From Roseovarius faecimaris (GTDB lineage: Bacteria > Pseudomonadota > Alphaproteobacteria > Rhodobacterales > Rhodobacteraceae), in NCBI RefSeq assembly GCF_009762325.1, contig NZ_CP034348.1, positions 192,501 through 256,500 of the forward strand: DNA of 64,000 bases, in the 5' to 3' direction. A program made the translations under genes and the position numbers. This document shows, piece after piece, positions 40,363 to 49,148 of this stretch. Position 1 is the stretch's first letter. Every line of letters begins with the position of its first letter. The notes below the pieces were generated by a model. It did not search any database, had not been told where the DNA came from, and saw nothing but the letters and a program-made list of their open reading frames with translations.

Positions 40363-41078
40363 CCGACTGGGTCGCGCTGGGCCGGGAGGCGGGCGCCTTT
40401 CTGGGCTATCTCGTTCGTGACGGGGCCGTTGACGGACCCGCCCGCGCAGCTTCGGAGGCCGAGGTGCTGCGCGCCTTAGGGGCAGAGGGTGCGCCCCTGC
40501 GCCGGATCGGAGAGGGGACAGCCACGCGCCTGCCCGCCCGGATTATCCCCCAAACCGCAGGCGACCTGTCCGTGTTGGAGCAGGAGACCCCGCCGGATGT
40601 GATCAGCGCCTGGGTGCGGCTCTGGGTGATCGGCCTGCGGGCCGAACGACCCAACTGGGACGGGGTGATCTGCGCGTTTCAGGGCGATGTGGTGCACTGG
40701 CTGCACGTCTCTGCGGATGAGATTGTCAGCTCGCAAAGCAGCCTGACGCCGCGCTTGGCGACAGCGTTGGACGTGTCCGGGGCCGCGCCGGACCCCGAGG
40801 CGGTCGCGGAGGGCCTGAGCCGTCCCGAGCGGCTGGCACAATGGATGCGCACGGCAGAGGTTACAGGCCGGGCGGACTGCGCGCTTGGCGCGCTGATCGG
40901 CGCCGAGCTGGCGGCGATGCGGGCCTATTGGCTCGGGCAGCAGGTGATGGTGATCGGCGACAGCCCCTTGGTGCCGGGTTATGCCGCCGCATTGCAGGTG
41001 CAAGGCGTGCCCTGTGAGCGTTCAGCCCCGGCGCAATGGATAACGCCCGGCTTGCTGGCACTCGCGGCGGTCGGGTGA
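40359..41078 (+). CDS. Degenerate 2-dehydro-3-deoxygalactonokinase (DgoK)-like protein
   Basis: A 239-residue member of the DgoK family, recognised from the C-terminal half: [19 protein letters not shown] helix, [23 protein letters not shown]. Active DgoK proteins are about 290-310 residues and begin with a DWGTTNLR-type phosphate loop. Here the start reads [18 protein letters not shown], so the ATPase phosphate-1 motif is lost. It is therefore probably not a sugar kinase. It starts inside the stop codon of the phosphatase-like gene and is convergent with the histidine kinase gene. Confidence 0.7.
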   Translation: MTDWVALGREAGAFLGYLVRDGAVDGPARAASEAEVLRALGAEGAPLRRIGEGTATRLPARIIPQTAGDLSVLEQETPPDVISAWVRLWVIGLRAERPNWDGVICAFQGDVVHWLHVSADEIVSSQSSLTPRLATALDVSGAAPDPEAVAEGLSRPERLAQWMRTAEVTGRADCALGALIGAELAAMRAYWLGQQVMVIGDSPLVPGYAAALQVQGVPCERSAPAQWITPGLLALAAVG

Positions 41079-41087
41079 AGCCCCGCT

Positions 41088-42047
41088 CTACAGGGTTTCG
41101 AAATGAATGACGAACCGCGCCCCGTGGTCGGACGGGGCCAGTGTGATGTCGCCCCCCGCGGCCTCAAGCATGGTGCGCACGATAGCCAGACCCATCCCCG
41201 TGCCGTCGGCGCTGCGCCGGGTGGTAAAGAACGGATCGAACACCCGGGCCTGATTGCCGGGGGCGATACCCGAACCGTTGTCGCTGACCGTAAGCGTCGC
41301 TCCCTCAGCCTGCAGATGCATGAGGTCCGCGCCATGCGCCGCCGCATTGCCCGCCAGATGCCCCAGCACCGCATCCAGCGCCTCGGCGTCAATCGGCAGG
41401 CTGGCCTCGCCCTCGAGCTCCACCGCCAGGCCCGGCGGACGCTCCAGCCGGGCCACCGCGTCTGAAACCCGCACCGGCCCGCGCCCCACCGGCTCGCGCG
41501 CCACCGCCAGGCGGCGCAGCGCATCGAGCAACTCCTGCAGGCGGCGCGAGCTGTGCTGGATCGTGGCCACCAGCGCCTCTCGGTCGGCCTCGTCGGCATC
41601 CTCCAACAGCTCGGCTGCGCCGATCAGGCTGGTCAGGGGTGATTTCAGCTCGTGGGTGACGTGATTGGTATAGGCGCGCAGCCCTGCCTCGCGGTCCTGC
41701 AGCGTCGTCTCCATCTCCAGCATGGCCTGGCCCAGGGCCGAGATCTCCGGTGTGCCGAAATGCGGCGGCAAGGGGGTGTCGTCGCGCCCGTCGCGCACCG
41801 CTTCGGCATGGGCGGTGAGCGCGTAAACCGGGCGCAGCACCAGCCGCCACAGCAAAAACCCCAGGATCAGGGTGGAGATCAGGGCGACCACGAAGAACAG
41901 CAATGTCGTCTCGCCCCAGCCAAGGATGAACCCGGCCAGCTTGAAATAGCCGATCCCGATCATCGGCAGCGTCAGGAACGCCGCCAGCGTCCCGCCAATG
42001 ACCAGGGCCAGAGGCGGGCGCCATTTCTGCCTTATCCGGGGGCGCAT
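41088..42047 (-). CDS. Sensor histidine kinase with minimal periplasmic domain
   Basis: Two-component kinase of 319 residues. Two transmembrane helices (about residues 12-33 and 47-70) are joined by a loop of only about a dozen residues, so no extracytoplasmic sensor domain is present. A HAMP-like linker (LRPVYALTAHAEAVRDG) follows. The phosphoacceptor is H132 in THELKSPL, and the ATPase domain shows N-box GNAAAHG, DNGSGIA and GTGMGLAIV. The start overlaps the response regulator gene by 16 bases. An intramembrane-sensing kinase is the natural reading; its partner is the preceding response regulator. Confidence 0.88.
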   Translation of the reverse strand: MRPRIRQKWRPPLALVIGGTLAAFLTLPMIGIGYFKLAGFILGWGETTLLFFVVALISTLILGFLLWRLVLRPVYALTAHAEAVRDGRDDTPLPPHFGTPEISALGQAMLEMETTLQDREAGLRAYTNHVTHELKSPLTSLIGAAELLEDADEADREALVATIQHSSRRLQELLDALRRLAVAREPVGRGPVRVSDAVARLERPPGLAVELEGEASLPIDAEALDAVLGHLAGNAAAHGADLMHLQAEGATLTVSDNGSGIAPGNQARVFDPFFTTRRSADGTGMGLAIVRTMLEAAGGDITLAPSDHGARFVIHFETL

Positions 42048-42727
42048 GAACCCATCCTGATGCCAACGCCATGCACCGTCTCGATCGCCGCCTCGCACCC
42101 CGCATCGGCAAGCTTTGACCGCAGGTTGCGAAGGTGACTGTCCAGCGTGCGTTCTGAGACATGGATATGCGGGCCATAGACCGCATCGGTCAGTTGCGCC
42201 TTGGTGGCGACATGCTCCGGATGGCGCATCAGATGTTCCAGAAGCGCCATCTCGCGCCCCGTCAGGGTGATGCTGGTGCTGTCAAAGCTGCACAGATGCC
42301 GCGCCGGATCGAGCCTGAGCGCCCCGTGGCTCATCACCGGCCCATTGCCTGCGCCGCCACGCCCTTCGCTCCGCTTCAGGATGGCGCGGATGCGGGCGAT
42401 CAGTTCGCGCGGCGAGAAGGGCTTGGTCACGTAATCGTCGCCGCCCAGCTCGAAGCCGAGAATGCGGTCGATCTCTTCGTCCCGCGCGGTCAGGAAAAGC
42501 ACCGGCGTGTCGTTACCCTCGCCCCGCAGGCGGCGGCAGAGCTCCAGCCCGTCCATCTCGGGCATCCCGATATCGAGCACGATCAGGTCTGCCCGGCCGT
42601 TTCGCGCCTTGGCCAGCCCCTCGGCCCCGTCGCCCGCCTCGGCCACCGCATGCCCGGCTTTCTTCAGCGCGATGCGCAGCACATCGCGGATCTGCGGATC
42701 ATCGTCGATGATCAGGATATCGGCCAT
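42032..42727 (-). CDS. OmpR-family response regulator
   Basis: A 231-residue regulator with an N-terminal receiver domain and a C-terminal winged helix of the OmpR/PhoB type. The acidic pocket is D8-D10, the phosphorylated aspartate is D52 in LDIGMPEMDG, and K101 or so follows as DYVTKPF. The DNA-binding part contains LTGREMALLEHLM and VSERTLDSHLRNLRSKL. It starts one base after the stop of the membrane-protein gene and overlaps the kinase gene, so all three are one transcription unit. Confidence 0.93.
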   Translation of the reverse strand: MADILIIDDDPQIRDVLRIALKKAGHAVAEAGDGAEGLAKARNGRADLIVLDIGMPEMDGLELCRRLRGEGNDTPVLFLTARDEEIDRILGFELGGDDYVTKPFSPRELIARIRAILKRSEGRGGAGNGPVMSHGALRLDPARHLCSFDSTSITLTGREMALLEHLMRHPEHVATKAQLTDAVYGPHIHVSERTLDSHLRNLRSKLADAGCEAAIETVHGVGIRMGSCAPG

Positions 42728-42728
42728 C

Positions 42729-44216
42729 TCACAGCTCCGCCTTTGCCGCGCTCATCTCGCCAAGGCTACGCAGAACGCGCCAGTCGCGAAAGCCCCATTC
42801 GCGCCAGTCGGTGATCAGCGGCGCACGCGGTGTGAGGGAATTGTCGCAAAGTTCCGGCGCATGACGGCGGATCTCGGGCAGGGCCGCCGGACCAAGCTGG
42901 CAGATATAGATCGGGTCTCGGGGAACGTCATGGGTAAGGTTGTAACGGGCGATGGCCTGGTCGAAGCTCGCGAACATGGCCAGATAGAGCGTCACAAGCC
43001 CAAGCACCGCGCAGCGCGTCAGAAGCCATGCGGCAGAGTGATGCTGCCGCACCTGCCAGAAGGTGAGGCACAGGCCCAGGGCAACCACGCCCATCCAGAT
43101 CCCCGCCGACAGACGCAGACGCGTGAGGCCATAGACCTCGACATAAAGGTCAAGCCGCATCATCGACGACACGACCAGAAGCACCGTTTGCAGGATCCAC
43201 ACCATCAGCGCCGCGCGCAAGGCGGTGTCGGTGCCGGTGAAGGGCCGTGCGGCAAGGGCAAAAGCCCCGGCCAGCAGCGCCGTGATCAGCAGCGGATAAG
43301 CCCCGCGATGGGCATAGGTGGCATAGCTCATGCCATCGGGCAAAGCGGCCCCGCCCCAGAGATAGACGGCATCAAGCCCGCTCTACACCGCAAAGAGCGC
43401 ATTGAACAGGATCAACGAACGCCGCACCGCGTCGGGGTTGAAGATGCCGGGCAGGCGACGGGGGCCATAGACCTCTCGGCGTGCGGCAGGGGTGAGCCGC
43501 TGGCGCAGCGCAGGCAGCCGCAGGAAGGGCGCAAGGCAAAGCGCCGCGCCGACCCAGAAACCGACACGTCCGGCATCCGGCAGGCGCAGCTCCCGGGCGT
43601 GGTCCAGCCAGTGCCGGGCGATCGGATTCGCCTCGATCAGCAGGCTCATGAACACGACCCCCGCGCCCAGGGGCAAGGCCCAGCCGAGAACCAGCTTGTC
43701 CAGCCGGTTGGGCAGCGTGCCGCCGCTGGGCATTGTCCGGGTGAGGGCGCGGGCCGTATCAGCGAGCGCCGAGAACGGGCCATAGGCGGCGAGGCGCAGC
43801 GCCCCAAGGACGGCCATGCGCAGACCTTGCCAGCCGCCCATGGCGATCCATGCCCCACCGGTCAATAGCCCGGCCAGCCAGAACAGGACGGACAGCACCT
43901 GTGCCTGCTCCAGCACGGGCAGACCAAGCACAACCCCGAGTATCACACCGCCCCAGCCGCGCCCCTCCGCCATGACAAGCGCGGCCAGCAGCACCACGGC
44001 GCCGAATACAAAAAGCGACAGGCCCGGTGCCACCCCCCACAAAAGCGCATCGGCCAGCGCCACAAGCGCCAGAAGCAGCAGCGGCCGCTCCATTCGCGCG
44101 CGGTTGCCAGGGGCGTCCTTGCCCGGCGGGGCAGGCGGGCGTTTGACCGGGCCATCCATCCACCATCCATCCTGCTGGATCGAAATGGGCACGCCACGTA
44201 CGAGAAAGGTTTTCAT
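42729..44216 (-). pseudogene. Multi-pass membrane protein (DUF4153/DUF4173-like) gene with an in-frame TAG
   Basis: The frame encodes a membrane protein of about 495 residues with some ten hydrophobic segments. The N-terminal half has 277 codons ending LFNALFAV. A single TAG at 43383-43385 interrupts it. The same frame continues without another stop through SGLDAVYLWGGAALPDG and YAHRGAYP, signatures of the same family, to 42729. CAG to TAG would be one transition. It lies directly upstream of the response regulator and kinase genes and may encode their membrane partner. Whether it is a real amber mutation or a base-call error cannot be settled here. Confidence 0.7.
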
Positions 44217-44264
44217 GGATCTGCTCCTTCACTGTTCCTTGTCCTCGGACACAGCGATAGATCC

Positions 44265-44286
44265 CTCAGGTGCAGCACCACCTGAG
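44265..44286. promoter_or_regulatory. Inverted repeat upstream of the membrane-protein/two-component unit
   Basis: Perfect 8-bp arms CTCAGGTG and CACCTGAG with a 6-base centre lie about 50 bases upstream of the ATG at 44216. No U-run follows on either strand in a position that favours termination, so a regulator site or an mRNA hairpin is more likely. No binding protein can be named. Confidence 0.35.
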
Positions 44287-44393
44287 CCTTTCAGCAGTTT
44301 TTGTGCAGATCGCTCTTTTCCGCCCCGCCCGGCCCGAGCCTGTCTTGGAAAAGGCCGGTCAGGAGGTGCCGGATCGCGCCGAAAGCCGACAGG

Positions 44394-46349
44394 TCAGAGA
44401 CGCGCGCCCACGCGCAACCCTTCCAGCACCGCCTCTTCCACCGTGCGCGGGCTGAGTGCATCGCCAATCATGTGCACTTCTCCCGGCCAATTGGCCACAG
44501 CCTGCGCAAGCACCGTTTCCGACCGGTGGCCCAGGGCGGCAACGGTTGTGTCCACACCGTCGAACACCACCGGCTCGCCACTCAGCGTATGCTGGAAATA
44601 GGCGCTGTCTTCATCCACCCCGTAAAGCCGCGTGTAGGGGGTGATCTCCACCCCCAGCCGGTGCAGCTCGCCCAGCCAGGCATCCCGCGCATATTGCGGA
44701 ATGCTCTGGCCCGCCGTCATCCCGTTCACCGCCAGCCGCACATGACAACCATCGCGCGCCAACTTCTCGGCGATCCCCAGCCCGATCCAGTCACAGCGCC
44801 AGTCGGCGATCACCACGCGTGAGCCGACATTGGCCGTGCCCTGCAGCACGGCCCAGGGCTCGACCACATGCGCCTCCTCCGCACCTTCGATAGCCGGCAT
44901 ATAAGGCGTGGCCCCGGTGGCGAGGATCAGCGCGTCAGGCGCTTCGCTGTCAATCACCTCGCGCGTCACCACCGCGTTGAGCCTGATGCGCACCCCCGCC
45001 TGTTCCGCCTCGCGTGTCAGGTTCGGCGTCACCCCGCCAAACTCCGCCCGCCCGGGCAGCATTTGCGCCAGGTTGACCTGTCCGCCCAGCGTGGCATGCG
45101 CCTCGTAAAGCGTGACCTCATGCCCGCGCGCCGCCGCCACTGCTGCGGCCTTCAGCCCGGCAGGCCCGCCACCCACGACCATCACCCGGCGCGGCGTCTC
45201 GGTTTTTGGCAAATCCCCGAACTCCAGCTCCCGGCCCGTCTCCGGGTGCTGAATGCAGGAGATCGGCACGCCGTTCAGCATGTGACCGATACAGGCCTGA
45301 TTGCAGGCGACACAGGCGCGGATATCGTCAAGCCGCCCCTCGCGGGCCTTCTGCGGCATCAGCGGGTCGGCAATCATCGCCCGGGTCATGCCGCACATAT
45401 CGGCCTGCCCGCTGCTCAGCACGCTTTCGGCAATCTGCGGCTGGTTGATCCGCCCCGCGACGAAAACAGGCAGATCGACCTGCGCCCGGATCGCAGCGGC
45501 CAGCGGCGCGGTATAGGCGGCCCCATAAGCCATCGGCGGCACGATATGGGTGGAGCCCGCAAGGCTCGATGATGTCCCGGCGGTCACGTTGAGATAATCC
45601 AGCACACCGAGAGACGCCAACGCCCTGGCGATCTCGACCATCTCCGCGCCTTCCAGCCCGTCATGCCCCTTCTCGTCGCCGGACAGGCGAATGCCAAGGA
45701 TCATCTTGTCACCGATACGCTCGCGCACCGCCGCCAGACTCTCGGCCACGAACCGCAGGCGATTGTCGAAACTGCCGCCATACGCATCCGTCCGGTGATT
45801 GAGGCGCGGGTTCAGGAACTGGCTCAGCAAATACCCGTGCGAGGCCACCACCTCGACCCCATCCAACCCCGCCTTGCGCAGCCGCGCCGCCGCATCGCCA
45901 AAGCCTGCGATGATGTCCTGCACCATGCTGACCGGCATCTCGCGCGGCATAACATGGAAGCGCTCATTGGGGATGGCCGAGGGCGCATGCGCCACGGCAT
46001 GGGTGCCATCGGCGGCCATCGGCATTTCACGGCCCGGATGGGTGAGTTGACCAAAGACCATGGCGCCATGCGGCTGGCACGCTTCGGCAATGCGCCGGTA
46101 CCCCGGGATGCAGGCATCGTCATAGGCGCGGATCGCCGGGCGGCCACTATCGCCCGAGGCATGCGCCCGCGCCGCCTCGATAATGATCAGCGCTGCCCCT
46201 CCCTTGGCCCGGGCCTCGTGATAGGCCACCATCCGGTCCGTCGGCACACCGTCCTGCAGCATCACCGTCATATGACCTGTGGAAAAGATGCGGTTGCGAA
46301 ATGTACGCCCGCGTATGGTCAGCGGTGACAGAAGCGTGGGCAGTGTCAT
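44394..46349 (-). CDS. FMN/FAD/[4Fe-4S] oxidoreductase of the dienoyl-CoA reductase / N-methylproline demethylase type
   Basis: Flavoprotein of 651 residues with an N-terminal old-yellow-enzyme barrel (to about residue 370) and a C-terminal FAD/NAD-binding domain starting at VMVVGGGPAGLKAAA. The iron-sulfur motif CVACNQACIG followed by C eleven residues later matches 2,4-dienoyl-CoA reductase. The residue that binds FMN covalently in trimethylamine dehydrogenase is absent (IFSTGHMT instead of YQVPHC). Similar proteins include stachydrine-pathway N-methylproline demethylase (StcD), so demethylation of a secondary or tertiary amine is possible. It is the last gene of the eleven-gene operon and begins inside the preceding stop (ATGA). 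Confidence 0.85.
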   Translation of the reverse strand: MTLPTLLSPLTIRGRTFRNRIFSTGHMTVMLQDGVPTDRMVAYHEARAKGGAALIIIEAARAHASGDSGRPAIRAYDDACIPGYRRIAEACQPHGAMVFGQLTHPGREMPMAADGTHAVAHAPSAIPNERFHVMPREMPVSMVQDIIAGFGDAAARLRKAGLDGVEVVASHGYLLSQFLNPRLNHRTDAYGGSFDNRLRFVAESLAAVRERIGDKMILGIRLSGDEKGHDGLEGAEMVEIARALASLGVLDYLNVTAGTSSSLAGSTHIVPPMAYGAAYTAPLAAAIRAQVDLPVFVAGRINQPQIAESVLSSGQADMCGMTRAMIADPLMPQKAREGRLDDIRACVACNQACIGHMLNGVPISCIQHPETGRELEFGDLPKTETPRRVMVVGGGPAGLKAAAVAAARGHEVTLYEAHATLGGQVNLAQMLPGRAEFGGVTPNLTREAEQAGVRIRLNAVVTREVIDSEAPDALILATGATPYMPAIEGAEEAHVVEPWAVLQGTANVGSRVVIADWRCDWIGLGIAEKLARDGCHVRLAVNGMTAGQSIPQYARDAWLGELHRLGVEITPYTRLYGVDEDSAYFQHTLSGEPVVFDGVDTTVAALGHRSETVLAQAVANWPGEVHMIGDALSPRTVEEAVLEGLRVGARL

Positions 46350-46564
46350 TCGGTCCCCTCGGCAGAAGCCTCGTCCCGGGCCTTTTGCAACGCCTCCCGC
46401 TGGCGCGCCTTGCTGGCGGCACGCGCGTCGCAGGTGGTGCACTCATAGTCCTCTGCCAGGTCCGGCGCGGGTGGAAGCGTCTCGCGGCGCAGCATGATCG
46501 CGGCATAGCCACCTCCCGCCAGCACCGCGAGGCCCACCGCCAGAACGAGCCGCCGCGCGGTCAT
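46346..46564 (-). CDS. Small membrane-anchored protein with a CxxC motif
   Basis: A 72-residue protein with an N-terminal transmembrane segment (LVLAVGLAVLAGGGYAAIML) followed by a charged helical tail. The motif ECTTCDARAAS could bind metal or form a redox disulfide, but no haem histidine is present. Whether the tail is cytoplasmic or periplasmic is not clear. It overlaps both neighbours by ATGA, so it is firmly part of the operon. I recognise no family. Confidence 0.7.
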   Translation of the reverse strand: MTARRLVLAVGLAVLAGGGYAAIMLRRETLPPAPDLAEDYECTTCDARAASKARQREALQKARDEASAEGTE

Positions 46565-47037
46565 GCCGTTCCGGTCTCCAGATAATGCTGCATCGGCGCG
46601 GTGCTGTTGGCCTCGCCCTTCAGTTCCGCCTCGATAAAGGCAATCGCCGCGTGCTCATGGTCTGTCAGGATTTTCAGGACCGGCACGTCCTCTGCCGGGG
46701 CCATAGCCTCCAGCGCCTCGAACTCGTCGATATATCCCGGAAACTCCACCTGCCATTTGCGAAGGAAGTGCAGGAAATCACCGGGACTGTCGGCGGCCAT
46801 CTTGCGCCCCGACGCGGCCAGCGCCTCGCGAGAGGCAGGGGCCAGATCGTATTTCTGCAAGAGCGGCTCCACCGCGGCGGCGGCATAGGTCTCTACCTCG
46901 GCGACCATCTCCATCTTGCGCCGCTCCTCCGGGTCGCTCAGCCGCTCGGCAATGGCATAGAAATACGCCTCGCCCTCGACCTCCTCCTCGTAATAGCGCG
47001 TCAGCGTATCGAGGTATTCCTTGGTTGGCGTGCTCAT
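46561..47037 (-). CDS. Ferritin-like helical protein within the amine dehydrogenase operon
   Basis: A 158-residue protein rich in helix. The first helix EEEVEGEAYFYAIAERL and second helix KMEMVAEVETYAAA carry glutamates spaced as in rubrerythrin-like diiron proteins. The last helix ILTDHEHAAIAFIEAEL has histidine and glutamates, the usual position of the remaining ligands, although the second-helix ExxH is replaced by ExxTY. It is therefore ferritin-like with an uncertain metal site. It begins one base after the third dehydrogenase gene and overlaps the CxxC protein gene. A role in electron transfer or flavoprotein maturation is only an inference. Confidence 0.7.
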   Translation of the reverse strand: MSTPTKEYLDTLTRYYEEEVEGEAYFYAIAERLSDPEERRKMEMVAEVETYAAAAVEPLLQKYDLAPASREALAASGRKMAADSPGDFLHFLRKWQVEFPGYIDEFEALEAMAPAEDVPVLKILTDHEHAAIAFIEAELKGEANSTAPMQHYLETGTA

Positions 47038-47038
47038 G

Positions 47039-49147
47039 TCATTCCTCCCTCAAATGCGCGCCCTCGGGCGTCTCGCCTACATCGACGCGGTCATGTTTCA
47101 GCGGCTCGTCCGGATCCGGCGCATTGTCCAACTCGCGGGCATAGCGGTGGCCGGCATAGGTGGCCGCCGCGACAATCGCCGGGGCCTCGCAATCGCCGAT
47201 CCGTTTCAGCGTAAAGGGCAGGCGGTCGGCATCCCCTTCAACGCTGGTCATCAGATCCTGATAAAGCGCATCCACCGGCGCGCGCGCGGTGACCATCACA
47301 ACCGCAGCGACATCCAGCGTGGTGTTCTCACCGGAAAACACATCGGCCAGGGTCGCGGTCTTGCCGTCGAACAAGGTCAGCTCTTGTGCCAGCGCAAAGC
47401 GCACCCCCATCCCCGCCAGATGGCGGCGCACCCTCCAGCGTTCCGAGGTTTTGCCCGCCCATTCCGACACGCTCTCCGACGGGCTTGCCAGCGTGACCGC
47501 GTTGCCATTGGCCACCAGCGCCTCGGCGATCACGCCGCCCATGTAATAGCCATCCTCGTCATAGACGAGCACATCGCCCTCGGGCATCCGGCCCGCCATG
47601 ATATCGTCGGGCGTGAGGATCAGCGGCTCGCTGCCCGGTGCGGCAATATCGACATAGACTTCGCCATTATAGCGGTCCCGCCGCCAGCGTGCCCCGGTGG
47701 CGATGGCCACATGATCGGCCCCCACCTCCATCACCTCCTCCACGCCCATCCGGCTATCGAGAAAGACCTCCACATTCACCATTTCCTGAAGCTGCTGGAG
47801 CCGGTAATCGCGCACGCGGGCATATTCAGACATCCCCGGAAGGGCGCTCTCGCGGCTCACCCGCCCGCCCAGTTCGGTCGTGGCTTCGGCCAGCATCACC
47901 CGATAGCCGCGTTGCCCCAGTGCCCGTGCCGCCTCCAGACCCGCAGGCCCTGCGCCGACGATCAGCACCGAACTGTCGCTGCCCGCCGGCTCGATCCGCT
48001 CCGGGTGCCAGCCCTTGCGCCATTCCTCGCCCATGGTCGGGTTCTGCGTGCAGCGGATCGGCGTGCCGGTGCTGTCTCCCGAATAGCAGATGTTGCAACC
48101 GATACATTCGCGGATCGCGCTCAGGTCACCTTCTTCGATCTTCTTCGGCAGGAACGGATCGGCAATCGACGGGCGCGCCGCTCCGATGAAATCCACCACC
48201 CCGCGCCGGATCTGGCTCACCATCGCATCGGGCGAGGTAAAGCGGCCTACCGTCACCACCGGCTTGGTCGTCATGGACTTCACGAAATCCATGTAGGGCT
48301 CCAATGACCCCTCTTTGATAAAGCGCGACACGCCCATCTCAAGGCTGTAATCGGCGATGTTGATATCCCACAGGTCAGGCAGTTCGGCCATCATCTCGAA
48401 CATCTCGCGCCGCTCGCCGTGGATCGGCTGGCCATCCTTGCCCACCTGTTCATCCGCCGCCCAGCGGACTGCGACGGCACAGCGGTCGCCCACCGCCTCC
48501 TTGGTGTCCTCGATCAACTCCCGGATCAGCCTTGTGCGGTTCTCCAGGCGTCCGCCATACTCATCGCCCCGCGTGTTGATCCTCGGGTTCAGGAAGTTCG
48601 ACAGAAGGTAGGTATGCGTGCAGTAGACATAAACGATGTCAAACCCCGCGTCGCGCGCTCTGAGCGCCGCGTTGCGGTGCCAGCGGCGCAGGTTGCGGAT
48701 GTCCGTGCGGTCCATCGCGCGGGTCTGGAACGGGTGGCCCACCGCATTCGGAACCGATTGCAGGTCCATCGACACCTCGCGTGTCATCAGGTTGGCGGTT
48801 CGGTGACCGCCATACCACAGCTCTGCCCCCGCCAGCGCGCCATGCTCATGCACCGCATCGGTCATCAGCCGGTGGGCGCGAATATCGCTGTCATTCCAAA
48901 GCGCGGCCGAGGGTGTCGGCAGATCGTCCGAGCTGGGGTGGATCGAGTTATATTCGGTACACACCACCCCCCATCCGCCTTCGGCCTTGACCCGGCGCAT
49001 CTCGGCCAGGGTGCGCGGGCGCAGATGGCCCATGCCGGTGCAATGCGGCACTTGGTAGAACCGGTTTTTCGCTGTGACCGGGCCGATCTGCATCGGTTCA
49101 AAGAGGATATCGTATCGCGGATCGCGGTCGTGGGTATCGCGGGGCAT
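47039..49147 (-). CDS. Trimethylamine dehydrogenase-family flavoprotein, paralogue 3
   Basis: A 702-residue FMN/[4Fe-4S]/ADP-binding amine dehydrogenase homologue. The YQVPHC motif places C36 where trimethylamine dehydrogenase forms its covalent bond to FMN. The cluster cysteines are CIGCNIC plus a fourth Cys eleven residues later. The C-terminal dinucleotide domain starts at VLIVGAGPAGLEAA. Active-site equivalents differ from the other two copies: tyrosine at position 60 (TEYNSI), tyrosine at 264, glutamate at 267 and aspartate at 355; tyrosine 169 and histidine 172 are kept. The start is set by homology (MPRDTHDRD); five extra N-terminal residues distinguish it from the other copies. Confidence 0.9.
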   Translation of the reverse strand: MPRDTHDRDPRYDILFEPMQIGPVTAKNRFYQVPHCTGMGHLRPRTLAEMRRVKAEGGWGVVCTEYNSIHPSSDDLPTPSAALWNDSDIRAHRLMTDAVHEHGALAGAELWYGGHRTANLMTREVSMDLQSVPNAVGHPFQTRAMDRTDIRNLRRWHRNAALRARDAGFDIVYVYCTHTYLLSNFLNPRINTRGDEYGGRLENRTRLIRELIEDTKEAVGDRCAVAVRWAADEQVGKDGQPIHGERREMFEMMAELPDLWDINIADYSLEMGVSRFIKEGSLEPYMDFVKSMTTKPVVTVGRFTSPDAMVSQIRRGVVDFIGAARPSIADPFLPKKIEEGDLSAIRECIGCNICYSGDSTGTPIRCTQNPTMGEEWRKGWHPERIEPAGSDSSVLIVGAGPAGLEAARALGQRGYRVMLAEATTELGGRVSRESALPGMSEYARVRDYRLQQLQEMVNVEVFLDSRMGVEEVMEVGADHVAIATGARWRRDRYNGEVYVDIAAPGSEPLILTPDDIMAGRMPEGDVLVYDEDGYYMGGVIAEALVANGNAVTLASPSESVSEWAGKTSERWRVRRHLAGMGVRFALAQELTLFDGKTATLADVFSGENTTLDVAAVVMVTARAPVDALYQDLMTSVEGDADRLPFTLKRIGDCEAPAIVAAATYAGHRYARELDNAPDPDEPLKHDRVDVGETPEGAHLREE

Positions 49148-49148
49148 C

